From contig JBLDXI010000020.1 in NCBI GenBank assembly GCA_047495785.1, positions 372,001 to 436,000 of the forward strand: a stretch of DNA of 64,000 nt, read 5' to 3'. This document shows positions 1 to 10,741 of this stretch, piece after piece (position 1 is the stretch's first letter; the number at the start of each line of letters is the position of its first letter). Origin of the DNA: Lepidodermella squamata (taxonomy: Eukaryota; Gastrotricha). A program made the position numbers and the translations under genes. The notes under the pieces were generated by a model. It searched no databases. It saw only the letters and a list, made by a program, of their open reading frames with translations, and was not told the origin of the DNA.

Positions 1-224
1 TTGGACTGATGGGAGATGACTCGTGTAGCTACATAGCTTCTTTTGGAGGAAATCTTGAATGGATGCCGGCTTTTTTTATGACCATGCTCGAAGATCTCTG
101 TTTGGTCTACTTTGATGGCTTTAAGTTGTGTTTTGAACCGAATTCATGGATGACATACGCATCAGTGTCCACTTGTTCACATAATTGTTTGATTTTAGAT
201 AATTTGAATTAACTGATAGCGAAA
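1..224. other. 5' flank of MED15
   Basis: I see no recognisable gene here. Short open frames exist but have no family resemblance. A 3' splice-site-like sequence (GATTTTAG, about 191-198) lies 27 nt before the MED15 start codon and could be a trans-splice acceptor or the end of a 5'-UTR intron. Confidence 0.4.
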
Positions 225-441
225 ATGTATCAGCAGGGAATGCAAATGCCGCATGATAAGACTATAACTGTTCCCAGAATGTTTCGGGACAACATAGTTC
301 GACAGCTTCAAGAAGAAATGACGCGGTGCGGTGGTATTGGGAAATCGCCCGTCGAAGTCGAGCAGTACATTTACGATACCATTCACTCTAAGGAGGAGTA
401 CCTTGAAAAGGTCGGCAAAATGATTCTTGCTTTACAGACAA

Positions 442-472
<31 letters not shown>

Positions 473-2453
473 ACAACAGCAGCAACAACAACAGCAGCAG
501 CAACAGCAGCAGCATGCTCAGCAAATGTCCGGTCAGTACCGACAGTTCCCCGGCCAAGGCCAGTATGTTCAGTTCCAACAAAATCCACAGCAAGGCCAGC
601 AAGCTACCGTTCTCATACATACCGGACAGGGCCAAGTCGCTCCTGCTCAAATTATTCGGCAGCCAGCCTTCAATGTTGTCAGAGGTCAGCTTCCTCCGGA
701 ACACGTTGCCGCAATGCAGGGTCAGCAATTTCGACCCAACGCGCCCAGACCTGGTGTTATGACCACTCAGCAACCACCACAGCAAATGGTACAGCATGGC
801 CAGATGATTGCTCAGCAGCCTCGTCAGCAATTTCCGCCCGGCCAGGCAGTTTTGCTAGCTCAGCAGGGCCCACCTCAGCCTAATATGGTTATGGGTCAAG
901 CCAGCAACATAGTTATTGGATCGAAAGTACAGCAGGCTGCAGCGGCTGCTCAGCAACAGCGCCGCCAAGTTGCCCAGCAACCACAAGTTCGTCCTCAAAT
1001 GGAACTAGCTCCTCAACAAGCACAACAGCAGCTTGTTTATGCCACAGTGCCTGGTGGGAAAATGGAACCTCAGCAGCAACAGCAACAATTTTTTCAACAG
1101 CAGCAGCAACAGTTTCAGCCCCAGCAACAAGTTGCTCCTCAGCATTTACAGCCTGGATTTCAACAAGGTCCCCAACCGCCACAGGGGCAACAGATGATGC
1201 AAGGAATTCCCCAGCAACCTCCTCAGCCTCAATTCGTTACGATGCCGCCACAGCAAGGACCTCCCCAACAACAGCAATCAAGCGCTTTACCTCGTCAAAA
1301 CCGATCGTTCAACACTGGAATTGCTAGTCCGGCGATGGCGGTCCCTGCACCTTCTACTGGGCCATCGCCTCTTGGTCCAAAGGGCGGCCCTGGTTCCGTT
1401 GGACCAGTAGCGGCAATGTCCCCAATGGTGCCAATGGTAGCTCAGCAGGCTCCTATACCCCAACCGCAGCCTGCTCCGATTCCTCATCCGCCTATGGAGC
1501 CGCAACAACATCAGGTTCCACCTAACATCAATGCTCAAGTTGTTCAACAGCAGCAGCAAGCTAGTCAAGAAGAAATCGCTGAAAAATTGAAGCAATTAGC
1601 CAAGTACAAAGAGCCCTTACGCATGCTGATCGAAACGTATGAAGGCCACAAGGACAACTCATCAACTATGAACAAAATGAAGCGCATTCTGGATATTATA
1701 TCTGGTCAGGGGTGCGAAAGTATGGCGATTTTGCGAAAATGTGAAGAGGCATGCATTCAAGTTGTCGCACGTTACTGTCCCGAGCCATCAGTAAACCAAA
1801 TATTTTCTAATGCTTTGTCGAAACTTGTCGTCGCCGCCGAAAATATCGCCTCACAGAATCCTCAGATTGCCAGCAGTGCACCCGAAGCTTTTTCACGCAT
1901 TTCAGCGAAAGCTTTCAGTGGCGTTTCTATTGATTCCAACTCTTACGACGCTGCTGACTTGGGTGACGAATGGAATAAAAAATTACAATCTGTTAATCGG
2001 CAAGTGCCTAGTATGACTGATGGAGTAGATACTGGTCCCCTCTTCAAGCAGTTTGCCCATTTATCTCGAGCGGCTCAGCGCGAATTACTGTTTTTATCTG
2101 AGAAATATTCGATATCTTGCCGCCCTAATTCTACTAATGCTAATGGCGTGCCGACCGAAAGTATTGCTGATCTCGAGGATTCAATTTCTGTCGATTTTGT
2201 CCCGACCTTGCGTTGCCTTCTCGACGCCGGGGCGCCGTCAATCAGCATGCTGATTTCGCCAGACTATCCAGAGTCCCCCGACGTCCCGCAAGTTATATTC
2301 TCACCCGCTAGCGAGTTGAACACTCGCTTAGCTGCAATCAAGAAAAAGTTCTCTTTCATGTACGATGGTATCAAAGTCAGCAGTGTTAGTGACGTCAGCA
2401 TTATCCGTCTGATTACTTTCTACGAAGCGAGCGTTCTTTCCGAATCTACTTGA
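225..2453 (+). CDS. MED15: Mediator complex subunit 15 (MED15)
   Basis: MED15 is a tail-module subunit of Mediator that contacts transcription activators through an N-terminal KIX domain. The 742-residue frame is a single uninterrupted exon. Residues about 16-70 match KIX (MFRDNIVRQLQEEM, then EEYLEKVGKMI). A pure glutamine run follows, then a Gln/Pro-rich linker to about residue 440. The C-terminal third begins with EEIAEKLKQLAKYKEPLRML and ends with the conserved ISPDYPESPDVP block near the stop, as in animal MED15. Length is close to the family norm. The ATG at 225 gives the KIX domain almost directly and follows a splice-acceptor-like GATTTTAG. It is the first of three close plus-strand genes; the next coding start is 141 bp beyond its stop. 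The lack of any intron in 2.2 kb is unusual for this window. Identification is firm. Confidence 0.93.
444..512 (+). repeat. polyglutamine-coding CAG/CAA tract in MED15
   Basis: This is 23 consecutive glutamine codons in a mixed CAG/CAA pattern, directly after the KIX domain. The interruptions by CAA should make it more stable than a pure CAG run. It is an in-frame length-variation candidate. Confidence 0.95.
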
Positions 2454-2593
2454 CTGTTTTTAAAATCATGCTCCCAGAGCATCTTAAATTGAATCGATCT
2501 GAATCTTTCTCTGTATTGACATTTGTATTCGTTTGTATTAATTAAAATATATTGAATCTTTACTTGATCTTTGTCTATAGAATTTTTGGCAAA

Positions 2594-3998
2594 ATGATAC
2601 TTCACAAATGCTTTATTCGATCACTATCTTCCCTGGTGCCTAATTATGTCCCTCATCAACCATCTATCAACCATTTTGGCCGAGGAGTGCCGTTAACTGC
2701 TGGTATAGTTCATATATTTACACAGTTTTGATATTAAATTGTGATTTTCAGCGGAATTCGAAAGGGCTATGCTGGCCGATCCAGATTCTCCGCCTGATGC
2801 TCATTTGCTGAAGCTAGCCATCATCGGAGCACCGAACTCCGGCAAATCTACACTTGTCAACAAGTTGATGAACTGGAAACTTTCGTCAGTATCTTCCAAA
2901 GTACACACGACTCGGTCGAAAATAACTGCAATAATGACTGAAGGCAACACTCAGCTCGTAATTATGGACACGCCTGGCATGGTCTCACCGAAAAAAGCCC
3001 GTCGACATAGACTGGAATCATCAATGCTAACTGATCCTTATTCATCATTTAAGGAGGCTGACCTGGGTAGGAATCTTCTATTTGCAATTATTCCCCACAT
3101 TAAAAGTTTTTTAATAGTTATGGTCGTTGTTGATGCTGCTAATAAATGGTCTGCTTCCGAGCTGGATCCTTGCGTTCTTCGCGCCCTAGCGGAATATCCT
3201 CAGAAAAACGCAGTTCTCGTCATGAACAAGGTCGATATTGTTCGTGACAAATCGCGTCTTCTCGAGCTTGCGAAGACCCTGACTGGTAATCGAGTTCGAG
3301 GTCGGCAGCTTGGAATTCCACTGGTTGGCCCTGATGCTTACAACGTTCGAGGCCGCCGACCCATTCGAGATATTATCAACAATTATTATGCAAAAATTCA
3401 ATCGAAAAATGTGCCGGTTTCAGAGGCTGAAGTCATCGAAAACGAACCTGATGATACGTCTACTGAAATCATGAGATTGCCTGATGAAGAACCGACATAC
3501 CCAGTTTCAACCCTGGTCACTCAGCAGCTAGCTGGCTCTTGGACGGGATTCTCCTCGCTCTTCATGGTTTCCAGTCGTACTGGCGATGGCGTGGCTGAAT
3601 TGAGGCATTTTCTTCTGAACAGTGCTCAACCTGGCCAATGGCTCTACCCCTCTCGAGTTGTTGTTGCGCGATCGCCTGCAGATTTGGTCATTGACATAAT
3701 TCGAGAGCAGCTACTTGAATTGTTACCCAGTGAAGCTCCATACGAAATTGGCATTCAAGTTGGCTATTGGGACGCAGAAACCGACCCTGGCTTGCTGAGA
3801 GTTGCCGTTTTTCTCGACTGCCCTCGGCCTCGTTACCACCATCTGCTAATTGGCCGTTCAGGCGAAACAATCAAGCTCATTGCAATGAATGCGAAGCAGC
3901 AATTGATGAATCTTTTCCGGACAGATATGACCCTAAAAATAATCGCCAGAGTCACTCGAACGAGTGACAGCTTTGCCAAACCCAGCGAGGAGGACTAG
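2594..3998 (+). CDS. ERAL1: ERA-like GTPase, mitochondrial (ERAL1)
   Basis: ERAL1 is a GTPase that chaperones the mitochondrial small-subunit rRNA. Exons are 2594-2702, 2752-3066 and 3118-3998, giving 434 residues. Exon 1 supplies a short basic, Ser-rich N-terminus suited to a mitochondrial presequence (MILHKCFIRSLSSL). Visible motifs are the P-loop GAPNSGKST, the G3 motif DTPGM, the G4 motif NKVD, and a C-terminal KH domain with an intact GxxG loop (IGRSGETIK). The second intron (3067-3117, 51 nt) has no in-frame stop, so the frame reads straight through it. Splicing restores ADLVMVVVDA, which matches the ERA family, whereas the read-through residues do not. The start follows a CTATAG acceptor-like site by 13 nt. 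It lies between MED15 and RPS11 on the same strand. Identification is firm and the splice model is well supported. Confidence 0.92.
3067..3117 (+). other. stop-free 51-nt intron in ERAL1
   Basis: It begins GTAGG and ends TTTAATAG, is 51 nt long and contains no in-frame stop. Retention would add 17 residues between the G3 and G4 motifs. I call it an intron because removing it rebuilds the family consensus VMVVVDA. Confidence 0.8.
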
Positions 3999-4085
3999 TC
4001 ATTTTTATCCCATTTTTAGTAGCAATATATGTTATTAATTTTCAATGCTAATTCTCGTATAGATTTTTGGTTAAAAAGTCTTAAG

Positions 4086-4624
4086 ATGACGGATATTCAG
4101 ACCGAAAAGGCTTTTCAGAAGCAGCCTACCGTCTTCTTGAACAACAAGAAGCACAACCTGCTGAACAAGAAGACGTCTCTGCGCCACTACCGCAGCGTTG
4201 GTCTTGGCTACAAGGTCCCCAAGGAGGTGAGTGGCAAGAGAAAATAGTATATTTAAGTCGGCTTTTCATTTTTCTTGAACTTTTTTAGGCTATCGTTGGT
4301 CACTACATCGACAAGAAGTGCCCGTTCACTGGTGATGTGCGCATCCGCGGCCGTATTTTGACCGGTATCATCACCAAGATGAAGATGCAGCGCACCATCG
4401 TCGTGCGCCGCGATTACCTCCACTACGTGCCCAAGTACAAGCGTTACGAAAAGCGTCACCGCAACCTGTCTGCTCACTTGAGCCCGTGCTTCCGCGACGT
4501 CAAGATCGGCGATGTTGTCACCGTCGGTGAGTGCCGGCCGCTGTCGAAGACTGTGCGCTTCAACGTGCTCAAGGTGACCAAGGCTCCGGGACAGGGTCGG
4601 ATGAAGTCGTTCTCCAAGTTCTAA
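4086..4624 (+). CDS. RPS11: 40S ribosomal protein S11 (uS17)
   Basis: This is a cytosolic small-subunit ribosomal protein. Exons are 4086-4226 and 4289-4624, encoding 158 residues, the same length as human RPS11. The first exon holds [14 protein letters not shown]; the second holds the uS17 core with [17 protein letters not shown] and [20 protein letters not shown]. The intron is 62 nt with a GTGAGT donor and a TTTTTTAG acceptor. The start codon is only 88 bp after the ERAL1 stop, with acceptor-like TTTTTAG and GTATAG sequences between them, which fits an operon. An AATAAA-type signal follows near 4697. Codon use is GC-richer at third positions than in neighbours, as expected for a highly expressed gene. 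Confidence 0.97.
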
Positions 4625-5500
4625 AAACCGATGTTAAACCGCCGGGGAGGAGATAATAATTTAGTAGTTGCTATTGTGAAAGAAAGAAAGAAAGAGAATA
4701 ATAAACCAATCAAAAAAATCTAGCCAGCGTTGTTTATTTTAATCATGAAATGAGTTTGTGGTTTCTCCAAAGCACCAAGTGACAATTTTTTTGCGGAAAA
4801 CTGAATTCGAAACCGGGTTTTCACGTTTTTACGGTCGACGATTAGGGGTTGATGAATTCAAGGAGAATTTGAAGAAATTATTGTCTATTACAGCAGCAGG
4901 GAATCCTTTTGTGATGGCGTTTCATACTTCCTGACGATGCTGGGAATGCTTTCGCACGGCTAAATATTCATTTTAACGCCTGGCGGATGCTTTGCCGGCC
5001 TGATTTGACGGATCTTGGTCGCCAGCTGAGCTGTTATGAAAATGTTCAACTAACCTAACCCTAACCCTAAAACCAGTTAAATAACCGACTAAAATGGTTA
5101 GGTATTGAATTAACTGAAATTTGGTACCTAATTGAGATTTCCCAATCTTCATCGTCAAATGCGTCAAATCTAGCCTGGTCCCCGCTATCACCGAAAAACA
5201 AGGGTCTGCCAAATTCAATCACGCGGTTCATTTCCAGTTTCCAGTTATTCAGCAGCACCCTGTAGCATCGTATTTGGATTTATCGCTCGAATCCCGATTT
5301 ATAATGATACCCATTTGAAAACAAAATGCGAAAGAATGCGGTGTGTTCAACATTTCTGCGATGGTGAATGTTACCGAACGCACGGCACGCATTTTATGTT
5401 CGTATGATGAGACGATAGCGAAATAATATTATGATATGACAATAATGTTGAAGAAAAACAGCAATCGTATCGGAAATAAACGAATTTGAAACGATTGGAT
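4625..5500. other. intergenic stretch between convergent RPS11 and ANO10
   Basis: I see no gene. It contains a short GAAA repeat (about 4678-4696) in the RPS11 3' UTR, a polyadenylation-like AATAAA near 4697, and a short telomere-like tract near 5050. The remainder is AT-rich and without coding character. Confidence 0.6.
5050..5074 (-). repeat. short interstitial telomere-like tract
   Basis: The plus strand reads CTAACCTAACCCTAACCCTA, that is about four units of TTAGGG on the minus strand, one of them lacking a base. It is short enough to be chance or a repair scar. Confidence 0.6.
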
Positions 5501-8256
5501 TCAAACGGTCTTTTTACTGTCCTTGTTGGCTAGGGTACGACCACTGCGTAGTTGGTGATACTCGCGTTTCGCTAGTTCGACTCTAATCCATTCAGGAACA
5601 TCGCTGATTACTTGATTAGCGAATCCACGCATTGCAAGAATGAGGTGTTCCAAAATAATGACGACTATCAGGGCTGAATAGGATTTTTCCGCTACCGTGG
5701 AAGGGAAGAATTCATTTAATACGTTGAAATTAGCGATCAATGCAACGTTGACGACGACTGCACCAACAGCAAGAACATCAAGGGCGTGGCGCCAAATGCC
5801 GATGTCGCGCATTCGCTCGCGCGCAAATGGTCGCTGGTACACTGTGACCATTTTCAGAGCATCGGTTCGAATTTCGATCAGATTGTTTAGGAGGCACCAC
5901 ATAGCAATCGGTGGGAAGGCGACACCGAAAAGCATGATGTAACCGAGCTGGCAATACATTTCCAGGTAATCTTCGAAGCAGTCATCAAACTATATTATGG
6001 GAAACATAGAATTCATAGGAGGATGCAATCGTTCGCAGATCTCACCTCTGGCATCACAAGTTCGCTCTCGATTTGAGAGATCGTCGTCGTTCGATGTTCC
6101 TCGATAGGTATCTTAGCAATATCCGAAATCGCGCCAACAGATGACGATCGCCTTTTGCGACGCGTTTGCATCAAAAACTCCAGATCTGAAAATTGGCAAT
6201 AAATTAGATAGCGTATTAACAAAACCCACGCTGGGATGATTATCTCTTACTATTCGCAACTGTAGCAGAGAGTGAAGACGAGCTGTCATTTTTCTTCTTC
6301 GCGATCATGAATTGCTGGTATCTTGCGAGCAAGTAAGGCGTCAGAACTTCGGCTATATTTCCGGCAATTTGGCGTAGCATCACAAGGGCAGCGACTTGTT
6401 CTTGCAGCGCTTTGAAATCTTTCTCATAAAACGCGGTGTAAAAAAGCGGCAAAAATCCGTTGAAGAATTTGAACTAAAGAAATAGAAATAGAATTAAATA
6501 AAAAAGGTACTTTGTAGTTGATTCGGAAGCATCTTACAACAATGAGCTTGGCTTGTAAGTGTTGGACGTAGTCGTTTTGCGAAAAATGATTTTCTAAAAC
6601 CGTGAACTTTTAATTACCTGTTTTATCAGTCCATTAGCGCTATTTCTTACCCAGGTCGTTGAGTTTATAGGCCAGGGTGGTATACGCGTTGTTGAAAAAA
6701 TTCAAGATAAGAACAAAAACGAGTAAAGGCAGCAATCGGGCAACCGAATCGAGAGGGAAATGCAGAACTTGGACGAAAGACTTGGTATAATTTTCCAGAT
6801 TCAAGCTGAACAAAGCCGCGCACATCATAATCCAAAGGCTGATGATGCTGACCGGTACTGTGACCAGGTAAAATATTGCTGTCCTCTTCCATTCAGGCCA
6901 GTAAAGAGTTGGCTTCCCGGTCACCGGGTTCGTCGCTGGGCTGCCCTGCAGAAATCAAAAAATCGTTTGGAGAAATTAAATGACAATGAATGTTCTGATT
7001 TTCAAGTGAACATTGTGAAATTTTCGACACGTACCAACAAACATGGACATATCAAAAAGCTATAATTTACTGAAAATAGAGGCCGCGGCTCCGCGAAGAA
7101 TTTATCGCTTGAATCTCGATGGTCAATGGCAACCCATTTGAAAGCAAGCTCATGATTTCGACGTCGCCAGTACTTGCGAAATAACGCAAACCAGATTGAA
7201 TTGAAGAAAATTATCAACAGGAATGCAGTGCTATTGATAGAGCTGTCGCAAATCTCATCACCCGGATGAGACACGAGTCGCGAAAGAAAAGTTGGCTGAA
7301 GTAACCACGTAATTAGCCCAAATAAGGCCGGGGGTAGCAGCCACTTCGTGTAATGCTCGAGCCATGCGAAGTACAAAGCGATAGACGTATCAAAATAGGA
7401 GCAAACTTCATCTGTATAGAATTTGAGAAAATAATCAAACCAATTAAAATTTGCCTCAATACCGAGAGGTTGCGTCAGGAGCAATTTCGATTGGACCCAA
7501 TTTTTACGGAGTTTGCTCAGTTCGTCCTTCGAATGTAGAGGGAAGAAGCTTTTTACGACTCCGCCGATTTGCAGCGAAGCCACTGAAATATCTATTAATA
7601 AAATTAGACTAACTACCTGAATACTTACGTAATGGCTGCCGGCATGAAACTTGAACGGATCCGTATTTTTCAAAATTATCGACAACCTTTATTGTTTCCA
7701 AAGCGTGCTTTATCAGCTGTTGTCGTTCTGTCCTTGTGAAAAATGTTTCTGGCTGGTCGCTGCCATCGAAATGATCAAGGTCGCAACGGACGAAAGTCCT
7801 CAGGTAGCCAGTATGTTTTTCTCGCTTTGGTAGGCGGAAATCTTCGGCCCATTGGAAAAGCCTATCATCATAATATCAACTTCTAATACTTCTTTTAATT
7901 AATCATTTCATAGCTAACGATTTGGAATTTGCTGATATGCAAAGCGCTTTTATATCGGTCAACGAACAAGTGCGAACATTAAGACCTGAGCGCCGTGCGG
8001 AGATGACCTTGGCTAGTTTTCTGGCAGTATCGGAGGTTTCGCCTTCTCCGAGATTGATAACGACATCGCTTTGAGCTGGCGAGGAGGCAGCTGTCGATGA
8101 TACGCCTTCCATGAACAAGTCTCCGCCAGTTAATTCGGCAAATTCATCAGCATCATACTGCTGTAGTTCCCCATCGCACGATAATGGTGCCAGATATTCT
8201 CTTCCATTTTCAGCGATGCCGCTTTGATCCCCCAGTGTTTGCTCGGCCGCTGCCAT
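5501..8256 (-). CDS. ANO10: Anoctamin, ANO10/TMEM16K type
   Basis: This is a TMEM16-family membrane protein; the ANO10 branch is an endoplasmic-reticulum lipid scramblase. Exons on the minus strand are 7919-8256, 7629-7861, 7071-7582, 6651-6945, 6538-6593, 6251-6473, 6046-6185 and 5501-5989, giving 761 residues. The phases all close. The N-terminal 110 residues are acidic and variable. Family blocks are FPLHSKDELSKLRKNW, ALYFAWLEHYTKWLLPPA, the EPRPLF loop, NPVTGK, ENHFSQNDY, FKFFNGFLPLFYTAFYEKDF, FDDCFEDYLEMYCQLGYIM and GIWRHALDVLAV, each with a counterpart in the same order in ANO10. Several hydrophobic helices are evident. The start follows an ACTAACTAATAG sequence by 2 nt, a branch-site plus acceptor arrangement. 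A small membrane ORF lies 119 bp upstream on the same strand. Identification as an anoctamin is firm and the ANO10 subtype likely. Confidence 0.9.
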
Positions 8257-8375
8257 TGCTATTAGTTAGTTGAGATGGGAAAACGAAGTCCCGAAGAAAA
8301 AATGGATCATGAGAAGGATTATACGAAGTTTTGTGCCTGCATATATGGAAATTATTGACATATTTTCATATTAAT

Positions 8376-8561
8376 TTAATGCTCGAGCCGTCTGCTGGTT
8401 TGCCGCAAAGAATAAAAAACTATACTTCCGACTAAAATGCACAGCTTCCTATGAAATTTTTGTGCAGTAAAAACGCATAACAATGATCCTACAGAAAAAA
8501 ACAGGTAAGCGTAAATTGCTGGTTCTTCGCAACCCGTTGCAGTATCGATGTTACCGCTCAT
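8376..8561 (-). CDS. possible small two-helix membrane protein
   Basis: This is a 61-residue ATG-to-stop frame that I do not recognise. It has two hydrophobic stretches (YAYLFFSVGSLLCVF and LCILVGSIVFYSL) separated by a basic loop, with a short polar N-terminus and a basic C-terminus. Its stop lies 119 bp upstream of the ANO10 start on the same strand, the spacing seen between other gene pairs in this window, so it may be the first gene of a two-gene operon. It could equally be a chance frame in the ANO10 promoter. Confidence 0.35.
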   Translation of the reverse strand: MSGNIDTATGCEEPAIYAYLFFSVGSLLCVFTAQKFHRKLCILVGSIVFYSLRQTSRRLEH

Positions 8562-9008
8562 CGTCAGCTCTCAAGACAGCTGCGTTAGGTTTTTTTCCGA
8601 ATTGATAGATATGGGGCAAAACATGAACATTAATCGATACGGAAAGTGCTGTTTGAAGTGTTACAATCCTACCACCTCTGATAAAAAAGAACAGCTACCC
8701 ATAATTGCGAATCGACACGACTTGATTCTGCTGAACACATAGAAATAGGAATGTGCCCAGTATTAGGTCAGTTTCACTTTTTTATTCACTGAGTATTCAT
8801 CGATCCAATCTGTCTGGAGGCAGCTGAATTCCGGTAAGCAAACATCACATTTCACTTTGAAAAAACCACCAGCATTTATTAGTTATATACCGAGATAACA
8901 TTCGATCGAGAAATGCAAGAGAAAAATAACATATATTATTGACAAAACTTCAATAAGGCCGCCCTACGGCTTTGTCTTGTCCTATCTCGTTGCCAAGTTC
9001 ACGCAAAG
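8562..9008. other. intergenic stretch
   Basis: AT-rich. A short plus-strand frame (8548-8742) with one CxxC pair is present but resembles nothing known to me. No other feature was seen. Confidence 0.4.
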
Positions 9009-9969
9009 TTAATCATCCTTGGTTTTATATCCATAAAAGCGATTGTTCTTGAGGAAACCTAAAAAAGGAAATTTATAATAAATATCTGGAATTTCGATGA
9101 ACAAATTATGGATTTATTTTATTTGAAATTTGGGACCGAGCACCAGAAAAGCAAGAAATATCTCTTTCGAATTAGCCTTAAAAATTATGTCAAATTTTGG
9201 TTAAACAACCGTTGACGGAGCCATGAACAGGAAATAACGCAGAATTTCAGTCATTATTTTGACCTGCTATTGTGTAATCCGTAGTTTCACCTTGGACTAA
9301 TTTTATAATTCTTTCGTCAAAAAATCATTGGGACTTTATACTTCATGTATAAATGTCCCTAACAGATCCCAAAAACGATCATTCGAAAAATTATTGATAA
9401 AAGCATTAACCTGGCATGCTTGGGCGCCACGACGTGTTGATCTTCGAGGACGTAGCCGTGAGAGATTCCCGAATCATGGACAGCATAGAGCTGTCGTGAT
9501 TTTTGCAGCACGTCTTGGCAAATACCGCCGATGCAGCGTGCAGCTTTTCGTAGAGCTTTTGGTTGCTCTTGAACAGTTGCATCTTAAAATCGTGACGTGC
9601 TTGCTGAAGTTCGAACGCTTCGAAGTACTTGAACAGCTGCTCGATAACAACCGTCAGTGTTACCATATCATCCGACCAAGGGCTATCGCTGATTTTGGCC
9701 AGGGCCTCGTACAGGCCTTGCTCGATTGCCTCTGATACATTGCCATGCTTTCCCTCGCCGTACCTCCGGAAAACGGCGGCTAGAGACACAAGCGACGTCG
9801 GATGTTCATCGGCGAGCCATTCAAAAAATGACTGGTTAGTTAATGCACTGGCTGACCATGAAAATACGTTGGGATTCTCGGAGAACGCTATTCTAGCTAT
9901 GTTGGCCTCATCAATTCCAACTGTTCTCAGTTTCTCAATGACGGGAGAAAGATCTAACGGAGTCTGCAT
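9009..9969 (-). CDS. unidentified conserved-looking protein, 202 residues
   Basis: I do not recognise this gene. Exons on the minus strand are 9411-9969 and 9009-9058, joined by a 352-nt intron (9059-9410); donor CCAG-GTTAAT and acceptor TTTTTTAG agree in phase and close to 202 residues. I chose the ATG at 9969 because a TTTTATAG acceptor-like sequence lies 10 nt upstream and the frame further up looks non-coding. The protein is helical and soluble, without signal peptide or membrane segment, with a Leu/Phe-rich amphipathic middle (FKYFEAFELQQARHDFKM). The short last exon encodes an aromatic, charged tail (FLKNNRFYGYKTKDD). The N-terminal third faintly recalls HAUS3, but I would not name it. 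Codon use and composition look genuinely coding. Confidence 0.6.
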
Positions 9970-10741
9970 AACTTTACTGCTATAAAATAATTTAATTCCC
10001 AATTGCTGAAATCAAAGCAAAATTTTGAGAATTGTTTTTCAGCCCGGCATTCAGGCGCGTGTTTCCAATATTTCCGGCGCGTGTTTGCGTAATGACACTC
10101 CTTGAAATAAAATATTGAACAGAACTTTTTCCAGTCTGCTGTCTCATCCAGTTTAAATTTTTCTCCCAATCAAAACACCGCGATCGATTTCAGTAAAATC
10201 TCGTTTTTTATTGTTCTCTTTCAGTGTAATAAGATACAACACAGATTGGCTGATAATGCTTCTGCACGGGTCACTAGACAGGATCTGTCGATTTCAGGTC
10301 ACAGGAAAACGCAAGAAAGCGTCGGGCTAGTCTTCATTTGCGCCAGTTCAATAACAAAAAGGGTTTACAATAATTACAGCTCGACTCTTTTTATTGTCGC
10401 AATATTTTTCGAGGATAGGATTTTCGATCCTGACGTGAGGAAGGCATAACAAATAGTAACAAGACGAAGCGATTTTGGTGAACACCGGGCGAAAAAAGAG
10501 ACAAATATCTAGACAGAGAAGGACATCTGGGTTGATTCGAAAGCGGAACAATCTAGTTCATAATAACGTCGATTTTCAGCCGACGACATGGCACTATAGA
10601 TTAGTAAGCTACTGGTCAGGACGCGGTTTCATTATTTCTACGTGTATCACTCGTCGAATTTATTCTTCAGTGCAACAAAAATACCATTCATCTTCATTAA
10701 CAGTTATTTTTATACTATATTATTTGTGACGCGGGTCCAGC
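9970..10741. other. intergenic stretch between DLAT and the 9.0-10.0 kb gene
   Basis: No recognisable gene. Open frames on both strands are short and of mixed composition. It should hold the DLAT 3' UTR and the promoter or outron of the unidentified gene. Confidence 0.4.

Noticed and set aside
388-1595. Long minus-strand frames opposite MED15
   Set aside because: They are complements of CAG/CAA-rich DNA (poly-Leu, poly-Val/Ala) and look like shadows of the glutamine-rich coding strand.
8548-8742. Plus-strand 64-codon frame with a CxxC pair
   Set aside because: It overlaps the ANO10 upstream region in antisense, with no recognisable family and no splice or promoter support. Kept only as a note.
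9954-10169. N-terminal extension of the 9.0-10.0 kb gene upstream of 9969
   Set aside because: The frame reads through an acceptor-like TTTTATAG and its translation is of doubtful coding quality, so I placed the start at 9969.
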